The position numbers were made by a program, and so were the translations under genes. Positions 53,205 through 59,968 of a stretch of DNA of 64,000 nucleotides are shown here, piece by piece. The notes under the pieces were generated by a model. The model worked only from the letters and a program-made list of their open reading frames with translations, did no database searches and had not been told where the DNA came from. The first letter of the stretch is position 1. Each line of letters starts with the position of its first letter. The DNA comes from JANQTF01 sp041741415 (GTDB lineage Bacteria; Bacteroidota; Bacteroidia; J057), in contig JBGSKC010000075.1 in NCBI GenBank assembly GCA_041741415.1, forward strand, positions 1-64,000, written 5' to 3'.

Positions 53205-53338
53205 AAACGCCGATGCCAGGTCCAACTAATTAGTAATGTATCAAAATCCGGTATCTGAGCCAAGCCTTCCCGGGAGGATCGGATCAGCATTTGGGCTCAA
53301 AATGTTTATCTTGCAGCATGATCTGGCCTGTTCATTCG

Positions 53339-54880
53339 ATGAAACCTCTTCCCCTCGGCATACAGACCTTCAGCGAGATACACAGGCTCGGGATGCTGTA
53401 TGTTGACAAAACCGAGCAGATCCACCGCCTGATTACCCAGGGGAAGCACTATTTTTTATCCAGGCCCCGCAGGTTTGGAAAATCCCTGCTGCTTTCCACA
53501 ATCAGAGAGTTATTCCTCGGCAGCCGCCAGATGTTTGAAGGGTTGTGGATCCATGACCGCTGGGACTGGACCAGCACGAATCCGGTGATCCACATCGGGA
53601 TGGCTTCGCTGGGATACGACGCCTGGGGATTGAGCCGGGCCCTGCAGCTTGAACTCCAAAAGCAGGCTGAGCGGTTTGGCCTGGAGCTGGCCGAGAACTC
53701 CGAAGATCAGATGTTTCGCGAGTTGCTGGAAAAAGTCCACGCCTCCCGGGGCAGGGTCGTCCTGCTGATCGACGAATACGACAAGCCAATCATTGACTAC
53801 CTCGGGCTGGATGCGGAGAAGGCCATTGAAAACAGGGCCATATTCAAGCGCTTTTACTCGGTGCTCAAGGATGCCGACCCGCATTTGGAGTTTTTGCTCA
53901 TCACCGGGGTGTCCAAATTCTCCAAGGTGTCCATTTTCTCTGACCTGAATAACCTGACAGATCTGACAATGAGCAGCCAGGCTGCCAGCCTTGTCGGAAT
54001 CACAGACGAGGAGATCCGCCAGTATTTCCCGCCATACCTCGACAGAATCGCCGCCCGGGATGAATTTTCTCCTGAGCAACTTCATGGGCTGATTAAAGAA
54101 TGGTACAACGGCTATTCGTGGGATGGAACCCACACCGTTTACAACCCTTTTTCTCTGTTGTCCTTTTTCAGTGAGGGGCAGTTTCGCAATTTCTGGTTTG
54201 AGACTGGCACCTCCAGCTTCCTGCTCCAGATGATGAAGGAGCAGAACCTGTTCCGCTTTGATGAAGTATTCGCCAACGAAGCCTCTTTATCGGCTTTCGG
54301 CCCCGATCATATCCGGCTAATTCCGCTGCTCTTTCAGACCGGCTACCTGACAATCAAGCGCAAAGACCCTGCCCGCTTCCTGCTTGGATATCCTAATCGG
54401 GAAGTGCAGCAATCCATGCAGCAGTATATCCTCGGCGAGCTGATGCACACCGATCCCGGCTTCACGACTAATCCGGTAGTGGAGTTTCGGGAAGCACTGG
54501 AGAAAAAGGATCTGTCATCGGCTTTTGAAGTGCTCCAGGGCATTTTTAGCCGTATCCCCTACGATTTGTTCATTGCCAACCAGGAAGCCTATTACCATTC
54601 CCTGCTGCACGTCTTTTTCGAGTTTATGGGGCATTATTTCGCCTCGGAAGTAAGAACGAGCAAAGGCAGGATTGATGCAGTTGTTCAAACAGAGCGGGAT
54701 GTCTGGCTCTTCGAGTTCAAGCTCGACCAGCCCGCTGCCACAGCCATGCAGCAGATCAGGGAGCGGCGTTATTTCGAGGCATTTCTGGGCACAGGCAAAA
54801 CCATTCACCTCCTCGGCGTAGCTTTTAGCAGCCAGCAGAAGGGCATCAGCGAATGGATGGAAGAAATCGTGGAGGGCTGA
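53339..54880 (+). CDS. AAA-ATPase-like / PD-(D/E)XK nuclease-family protein
   Basis: The start at 53339 (MKPLPLGIQTF; 53318 also possible) gives 513 residues. The N-terminal AAA-ATPase-like domain (PF09820 type) has a P-loop RPRRFGKSLLLS (Gly47-Lys48-Ser49) and Walker B VVLLIDEYDKP. The C-terminal PD-(D/E)XK domain (PF08011 type) has GRIDAVVQT and LFEFKLD, with the Asp and the E-x-K. The family is often multi-copy in Bacteroidota and its function is not established. The neighbours are unrelated. Confidence 0.88.
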   Translation: MKPLPLGIQTFSEIHRLGMLYVDKTEQIHRLITQGKHYFLSRPRRFGKSLLLSTIRELFLGSRQMFEGLWIHDRWDWTSTNPVIHIGMASLGYDAWGLSRALQLELQKQAERFGLELAENSEDQMFRELLEKVHASRGRVVLLIDEYDKPIIDYLGLDAEKAIENRAIFKRFYSVLKDADPHLEFLLITGVSKFSKVSIFSDLNNLTDLTMSSQAASLVGITDEEIRQYFPPYLDRIAARDEFSPEQLHGLIKEWYNGYSWDGTHTVYNPFSLLSFFSEGQFRNFWFETGTSSFLLQMMKEQNLFRFDEVFANEASLSAFGPDHIRLIPLLFQTGYLTIKRKDPARFLLGYPNREVQQSMQQYILGELMHTDPGFTTNPVVEFREALEKKDLSSAFEVLQGIFSRIPYDLFIANQEAYYHSLLHVFFEFMGHYFASEVRTSKGRIDAVVQTERDVWLFEFKLDQPAATAMQQIRERRYFEAFLGTGKTIHLLGVAFSSQQKGISEWMEEIVEG

Positions 54881-54883
54881 GGA

Positions 54884-55636
54884 TCAGTCTTCGACGCCGT
54901 CGGCTTCGGCAAGGGCTTCCTGCCAGCTTTGGCCAAAGGTGATCATCTGCAGGGTGGCTACCGAGAGCTTGTTTTCGAGTTTGCCGAATTTTAGCCGGTA
55001 ATCCTTCATGCTCCGGCGAATGACCTCAATGGCCTCGTCCTTGCCGTAGGTGTGGGTGATTTCGCAGCGCTTGATCTCGGAGCCTGGCATTTCCTTGTAG
55101 GTGAGGAAATAATGCTTGAGGCGGGCCACGATGGCAGGCGGCACATCAGAAATATCATTCCAGTTTTGATAAACCTCATCTCCCTTGAGCACGGCGATGA
55201 TTTTGTCGTCGGCTTCGCCGCCGTCGATCATGCGGAAACCGCCAATGGGAATGGCCGGCACCAGGATGTCGCCGTGGGTGATGTCGCGCTCGGTGAGCAC
55301 ACAAATATCAAGCGGGTCGCCGTCGCCGGTAATGTTATCGCGGCCCGTTTTTTCCATGCAAAACTCCGCGACTTTCTCCATGCAGTAGGTCTGAGGAATA
55401 AAGCCGTAAAGGGTGGGGATGATGTTGGAGAATTTTTGCGGGCGATCGACCTTGAGGTAGCCGGTTCGCTTGTCCACCTCATATTTGACGGTATCGGTGG
55501 GAACAACTTCGATGAAGGCTGTGACTTGCTGTGGGGCGTCATCGCCGATCTGAACGCCGTGCCATGGGTGTGATTTGTAACGGAGACCGATCAATTCCCA
55601 GATGCGGGTAAGCGGATTAGATTTGCCGATATTCAT
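54884..55636 (-). CDS. ppa: Inorganic pyrophosphatase (family I)
   Basis: The start at 55636 (MNIGKSNPLTRIWEL) gives 250 residues. The signature GDGDPLDICVLTE holds the metal-binding Asp triad. KYEVDKRTGYLKVDRPQKFS and LKGDEVYQNWNDISDVPP are further family blocks. The protein is about 70 residues longer than E. coli Ppa, closer to the larger, eukaryote-like form common in Bacteroidota. It removes pyrophosphate made by biosynthesis. The stop lies 3 bases from the end of the convergent AAA gene. Confidence 0.93.
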   Translation of the reverse strand: MNIGKSNPLTRIWELIGLRYKSHPWHGVQIGDDAPQQVTAFIEVVPTDTVKYEVDKRTGYLKVDRPQKFSNIIPTLYGFIPQTYCMEKVAEFCMEKTGRDNITGDGDPLDICVLTERDITHGDILVPAIPIGGFRMIDGGEADDKIIAVLKGDEVYQNWNDISDVPPAIVARLKHYFLTYKEMPGSEIKRCEITHTYGKDEAIEVIRRSMKDYRLKFGKLENKLSVATLQMITFGQSWQEALAEADGVED

Positions 55637-55882
55637 AGTGGAGGGTAAACTGAGGCTAGTAGACACAGGAGAAAATGTTGGAGGGGAAGAACGGCGGGGC
55701 AGGTCAGTCCAAATGAGCAAAGCCCGTTCCCAATATCCAATGATCTATGTTTTTTTGGTCTGAACAACGACTTCCCGGGAATAATTCGAACTTGAGCGGC
55801 ACAAGGGCCTGTGCATCCTGAAAGGCAGCCAGCCAGACGGAGTATCTTCGCCCTTCCTAAGGCCTCCCCAACTTTTTGCCAC

Positions 55883-56962
55883 ATGCTTCAACCCTGGAAT
55901 TTTTCCCCCGGCCCTGCCATGCTTCCCCCGGAAGTAATCGCCCGCGCCCAGCGCGAGCTGCCTGATTTTGACGGCAAAGGCATGTCGGTCATGGAGATCT
56001 CCCATCGCTCGGATGCGTTTCTCAGCATCCTGCACACCACTGAGCAACGACTGCGCGAGCTTATGGGCATCCCGGCAAATTATCACGTACTCTTTTTGCA
56101 GGGCGGTGCCTGGATGCAATTTGCCATGGTGCCCATGAACCTTATGAAAAAAGGCCTGGCCCTGTATGTGGATACAGGAGCCTGGGCCTCCAAAGCCGCC
56201 GAAGAAGCAGCGAAATTTGGGCAGGTGAAAGTGGTGGCCAGCTCCCAAAGCAGTCATTACACCCATATTCCCGCCTTTTCTCCCGACTGGACCGACCCGC
56301 AGGCCGATTATCTCCACATCACCACCAACAACACCATTTACGGCACCACCTGGCCCTACACACCAGCCACAGGCGCGCTGCCGCTGGTGGCCGACATGTC
56401 GTCCAATATTCTCTCCCAGCCCTACCGCGTCGAAGACTTCGGGCTGATCTACGCCGGAGCGCAGAAAAACATCGGGCCCAGCGGCCTTACCATCGTCATC
56501 ATCCGCGACGACCTCCTCTCCGAGACCCCGGCCAGCGTGCCTACCATGATGGCCTACCGCACGTATGCCGAAAACGAGTCGATGTTCAACACCCCGCCCA
56601 CTTTCGGGATCTACCTCGCCGGGCTGGTGTTTGAATGGCTCCAGGCCAAAGGAGGTGTGGAGGCTCAGTATCAGGAAAACCTCGCCAAAGCGGCCTGTCT
56701 CTACGATTTCCTCGACCAGTCGGAGGCGTTTCAGGCAGTGGTGAAGGCCAGGGAAGACCGCTCGCTGATGAATGTGGTGTTTCACCTCAGCGATCCGGGC
56801 AGGGAAAAAGCCTTTGTGGCCGCCACCGAAGCTGCCGGGATGTATTTTCTCAAAGGCCACCGCTCAGTGGGCGGGTTCCGGGCGAGCCTCTACAATGCGA
56901 TGCCCCTGGCCGGGGTGCAGGCGCTTGTGGAGCTGATGAGGAGTTTTGAAGCGGGAGGTTAG
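55883..56962 (+). CDS. serC: Phosphoserine aminotransferase
   Basis: Starting at 55883 (MLQPWNFSPGPAMLPPEVIA), the 359-residue PLP enzyme makes phosphoserine from 3-phosphohydroxypyruvate. The PLP Lys lies in YAGAQKNIGPSGLTIVI, and FLQGGAWMQFAMVPMNLM is typical. The C-terminus GGFRASLYNAMPLAGVQAL is the usual one. A weak -7 box (TATCTTCG, 55839-55846) lies upstream. In many Bacteroidota serA follows; here the next 870 bases are repeats and then DUF1015. Confidence 0.96.
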   Translation: MLQPWNFSPGPAMLPPEVIARAQRELPDFDGKGMSVMEISHRSDAFLSILHTTEQRLRELMGIPANYHVLFLQGGAWMQFAMVPMNLMKKGLALYVDTGAWASKAAEEAAKFGQVKVVASSQSSHYTHIPAFSPDWTDPQADYLHITTNNTIYGTTWPYTPATGALPLVADMSSNILSQPYRVEDFGLIYAGAQKNIGPSGLTIVIIRDDLLSETPASVPTMMAYRTYAENESMFNTPPTFGIYLAGLVFEWLQAKGGVEAQYQENLAKAACLYDFLDQSEAFQAVVKAREDRSLMNVVFHLSDPGREKAFVAATEAAGMYFLKGHRSVGGFRASLYNAMPLAGVQALVELMRSFEAGG

Positions 56963-56991
56963 AAACCTGGATTAGGACGTGACCCTGCATC

Positions 56992-57205
56992 GCGTCATCC
57001 TGAGCAGGCCTCCGGGCCGTCGTTGCGTCATCCTGAGCATGCCTTCAGGCCGTCGTTGCGTCATCCTGAGCAGGCCTTCAGGCCGTCGTCGAAGGAGGGC
57101 GCAGAGTTGTCATGGTTCGGCGACGGGCCAAGAGGCCCTGCTCACCATGACAGCCGCCGCTCTTCCGGTCCCTGAGTCCGTCGAAGGGCCGGAAGAGTGG
57201 CGAGG
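56992..57205. repeat. Composite interspersed repeat, copy 2
   Basis: Three tandem 33-base units start at 56992, 57025 and 57058, each with CATCCTGAGCA(G/T)GCC. Then come the CCGTCG...CGACGG inverted segment, the closing GGCCCTGCTCACCATGACA, and a hairpin pairing CTCTTCCGG with CCGGAAGAG. The order is the same as at 28806-29000. There are no spacers as in CRISPR. Confidence 0.88.
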
Positions 57206-57291
57206 AGACCCAATGATCCCCAGGCACTTTTTTCCTCCCATCAAACACAGGACGCGCTCAGCCACCGGGCGTGGGAGGCGTCGCCTGCATC

Positions 57292-57445
57292 GCGTCATCC
57301 TGATCAGGCCTTCAGGCCGTCGCCGAAGGGGGGCGGGCTGTCATGGTTCGGCGACGGCTGAAGCAGCCTGCTCACCATGACAGCGGGAGGGCGTCGCCTG
57401 CTTTCGCGTCATCCTGAGCAGGCCTTCAGGCCGTCGCCGAAGGAT
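57292..57445. repeat. Two shorter copies of the interspersed repeat
   Basis: A third copy (57292-57383) has one unit with CATCCTGATCAGGCC, the GTCGCCGAA...TTCGGCGAC hairpin and the closing CTGCTCACCATGACA. A fourth (57406-57445) has only one unit and the start of the hairpin. The copies appear to be successive insertions or partial duplications. Confidence 0.8.
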
Positions 57446-57778
57446 GCGCGACCTGCCGCTTGCTTCGCCTTTCGGGAGACGCGATGAATCGCGTCTCTAC
57501 TGTCATTTTTTTTCTCGCCTCTCTCAGCGCAACGCTCTGGTTTCCGCTTGTCAAACGGCTTCGCCTCCAGTCCCTGCAGGGGCGCTATGTTAATAGCCTG
57601 CGAGGCAGCAAGTTTTTCTCCCCACCCGGCGGCTTCATAGCCGCCGGGAGAATCCACAAAAACGGGCCAGCCTGCGGCTATTGACATGACGCACCCCTGG
57701 TGCTGGGAGCGGCGGAGCCTCTGGTCCCGGCTCCCGGCTCCCGGTTCTCGGTTCCTGCATCCAAAAACTTCCTGATTC
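57446..57778. other. Further non-coding repeat mosaic before DUF1015
   Basis: No convincing gene is seen. CCCGGCGGCT (57625-57634) and AGCCGCCGGG (57639-57648) form a hairpin with an upstream T run, a relative of the palindrome at 51031. The end contains a CCCGGCTCCCGGCTCCCGG tract (three 7-base units). Short open frames here have the composition of the repeats. Confidence 0.6.
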
Positions 57779-57810
57779 TTTGCCACTCCGGCAGCCGATC
57801 CTTACTTTTG
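57779..57810 (+). promoter_or_regulatory. Consensus Bacteroidota promoter of the DUF1015 gene
   Basis: TTTG (57779-57782), 20 bases, then TACTTTTG (57803-57810) is an exact match to the TTTG/TAnnTTTG consensus with ideal spacing. Transcription should begin near 57817, leaving a leader of about 12 bases before the GTG start at 57829. Confidence 0.75.
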
Positions 57811-57828
57811 CTCTCAAAGAAATATCCC

Positions 57829-59070
57829 GTGGCCATTATTCGACCCTTTCAAGGCTGGAGACCCCGCCCCGACCTCAGCGCCCAGGTAGCCTCGCGCCCC
57901 TACGACGTGCTCAACTCCGATGAAGCCCGCGCCGAAGCCGCAGGCAATCCCTACTCCTTCCTTCACGTCGTGAAGCCGGAGATTGACCTGCCCGAAGACC
58001 TCGACCACTACGACCCGCTGGTTTATGAAACGGGTAAAGCCAATTTTGAGCAGATGGTGGCACAGGGCTGGTTTCATCAGGACGCCGCGGAATGCCTCTA
58101 TCTCTACCAGCAGAACATGAAAGGGCATATCCAGGCAGGGTTTGTGGCTGCGGCAGCAGTACAGGATTACCTCGACGGGGTCATCAAAAAGCATGAGCTC
58201 ACCCGGCCCGACAAAGAACTGGACCGCAAAACACACGTTCGGGTGGCCAGAATGAACGCCGAACCAGTGTTTTTTTCCTATCCGCAGGTGCCAGCCCTCG
58301 ATACCATCATGAACGAGGTGCGGAAAGGAGTTCCGGTGAATGATTTCATCACCGATGACGGGGTGGGCCACACGCTCTGGGTGATCGACGAGCCTGAGAT
58401 TGTCGCCAATATTGTGCGCCTTTTTGACACGGAAGTGCCTGCGACCTACGTCGCTGACGGCCACCACAGAACTGCCGCTGCAGCGCTGGTGGGGCAGGAC
58501 CTGGCCATGGAGAATCCCTCGCATACCGGAAGCGAAGCCTACAATTATTTCCTGGCGGTTCATTTTCCTGATAACCAGCTGAAAATCCTCGACTACAACC
58601 GCCTCGTGACCGATCTCAACGGCCACAGCGACGAAGCCTTCCTGCTGGCCCTGGAGGAGCGGTTTTCGGTCAGGAAGATGGACAGCACCTACCAGCCTGA
58701 TGCGCTGCATCATTTCGGGCTTTACCTCGCCGGAAGCTGGTACAGGCTGGTGGCAAGGGAAGGCAGCTATGACGACGGCGATCCGATCGGGGTGCTGGAT
58801 GTGACCATTTTGTCGGAGCAGATCCTCGGGCCCCTTCTCGGAATCACGGACCTGCGCCGCGACACGCGGATCGACTTTGTGGGCGGGATCCGGGGCCTCG
58901 GCGAGCTGGAAAAGCGCGTGGACAGCGGCGAAATGAAAGCCGCTTTTGCGCTGTATCCGGTGAGCATGCAGCAGTTGATCGACATTGCCGACAGCGGCGA
59001 GATCATGCCACCAAAAACCACCTGGTTTGAGCCCAAGCTCCGCAGCGGGCTGGTGGTGTATCGGTTTTGA
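57829..59070 (+). CDS. DUF1015-family protein
   Basis: I place the start at a GTG (57829), because family members begin near 'IRPF.GWRP.P' and a consensus promoter ends just before it; an upstream ATG would lie in the repeats. The 413-residue soluble protein has VASRPYDVLNSDEARAEAA, the invariant YVADGHHRTAAAALVGQDL near residue 208, and ends KTTWFEPKLRSGLVVYRF. The HxxR-like motif suggests an enzyme. DUF1015 genes often accompany serA/serC, hinting at a link to serine metabolism. The activity is unknown. Confidence 0.9.
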   Translation: MAIIRPFQGWRPRPDLSAQVASRPYDVLNSDEARAEAAGNPYSFLHVVKPEIDLPEDLDHYDPLVYETGKANFEQMVAQGWFHQDAAECLYLYQQNMKGHIQAGFVAAAAVQDYLDGVIKKHELTRPDKELDRKTHVRVARMNAEPVFFSYPQVPALDTIMNEVRKGVPVNDFITDDGVGHTLWVIDEPEIVANIVRLFDTEVPATYVADGHHRTAAAALVGQDLAMENPSHTGSEAYNYFLAVHFPDNQLKILDYNRLVTDLNGHSDEAFLLALEERFSVRKMDSTYQPDALHHFGLYLAGSWYRLVAREGSYDDGDPIGVLDVTILSEQILGPLLGITDLRRDTRIDFVGGIRGLGELEKRVDSGEMKAAFALYPVSMQQLIDIADSGEIMPPKTTWFEPKLRSGLVVYRF

Positions 59071-59242
59071 GGTTTTTTGTCCGAAAATGCTGAGAAGAAG
59101 ATGCCTCTGGAACCAAACTCCGCCAGGCACTTATCGCTACAATGCTAGAATGGCAAACACTTCGGTCGCTTTCTCCCCGCCCTGAGGGCTCTCCAAGGAA
59201 GGCCAGCTCCGCCTGGTTCTCAAACCCTCACTGCTTTCTAAA

Positions 59243-59275
59243 TTATACGTATAAATTTTGTAGAATTACACGTAA
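59243..59275. promoter_or_regulatory. Paired operator-like palindromes of the toxin-antitoxin operon
   Basis: TTATACGTATAA (59243-59254) is a perfect 12-base palindrome. TTACACGTAA (59266-59275) is a related site with four-base matching arms. Their centres are 22 bases apart, two helical turns, so dimers would bind on one face. They end 10 bases before the antitoxin start. Confidence 0.6.
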
Positions 59276-59284
59276 ATTAAGCTC

Positions 59285-59533
59285 ATGAACACCAAGCTAA
59301 CCCTCAGCCTCAATCCGGCGATCATCAGCCGGGCAAAAGCCTTTGCCCGGGAAAGGCAAATCAGCCTTTCAACCCTCGTGGAAACTCTGCTCCTCAAAGT
59401 TGTAGCCGACGAGGCTCAACCTGGATCCCCCTCTGGCACTGCAGTGAAAAGCCTTACCGGCATCATCCGGCTCGACAACACCAGCAGCCATGGTGATTCT
59501 TATCAAAGTTATCTGGAAGAAAAGCACCAATGA
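59285..59533 (+). CDS. DUF6364-type ribbon-helix-helix antitoxin
   Basis: The 82-residue protein begins with a ribbon-helix-helix DNA-binding domain (TKLTLSLNPAIISRAKAFAR, then QISLSTLVETLL). The flexible C-terminal tail (about residues 45-82) would wrap the toxin. This pattern is DUF6364. Its end overlaps the PIN toxin start by four bases (59530-59533). Paired palindromes lie directly upstream, fitting autorepression. Confidence 0.88.
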   Translation: MNTKLTLSLNPAIISRAKAFARERQISLSTLVETLLLKVVADEAQPGSPSGTAVKSLTGIIRLDNTSSHGDSYQSYLEEKHQ

Positions 59534-59949
59534 AGGCAGAGGTCGTATTTGCAGATACCAACATCATCCTTGACTGGCTTGGTAAACGGGAGCCCTTCCA
59601 CCCTTTCGCTGAAGCAGTGTTTGTGCTGGCCGAACTACAAAAAATCGAGCTGCAGATCAGTTCCCTCAGTATGATGACCACTGAGTATGTGCTGAGAAAG
59701 CAACTGGGTGCTTCCAATACCCGTAAGGCACTGGCTCTGATCATGACCATCTGCTGCATTTGCCCAACCGGGCCAAGGGAAATTGCCCTTGCGCTGGCAT
59801 CTGATATGCCGGATTTTGAAGATGCTGTTCAGTATCAAACAGCTCTCAGCCATGGGGCTGGTGTGCTCCTTACACGAAATCTCCGTGATTTTGGGAGGGC
59901 ATCTATCCCAGTGATGACCGCTGAGACTTATGTGAAGTTGCAGGCCTGA
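59530..59949 (+). CDS. PIN-domain ribonuclease toxin
   Basis: The 139-residue VapC-like toxin should cleave RNA with a metal ion. The acidic residues are in place: Asp9 (VFADTNIILDWL), Glu52 (TTEYVLRK) and Asp98 (DFEDAVQY), followed by LLTRNLRDF near residues 113-121. It is translationally coupled to the DUF6364 antitoxin. Only 19 bases separate its stop from the convergent rnr stop. Confidence 0.9.
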   Translation: MKAEVVFADTNIILDWLGKREPFHPFAEAVFVLAELQKIELQISSLSMMTTEYVLRKQLGASNTRKALALIMTICCICPTGPREIALALASDMPDFEDAVQYQTALSHGAGVLLTRNLRDFGRASIPVMTAETYVKLQA

Positions 59950-59968
59950 GCCGCTCCGCTTTCCCTGC

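Noticed and set aside
56992..57090. Tandem 33-base units considered as a CRISPR array
   Set aside because: Units are directly contiguous without unique spacers, and no cas gene is near.
57460..57684. 74-residue frame between serC and DUF1015
   Set aside because: It lies in repeat mosaic and hairpins, with no family pattern.
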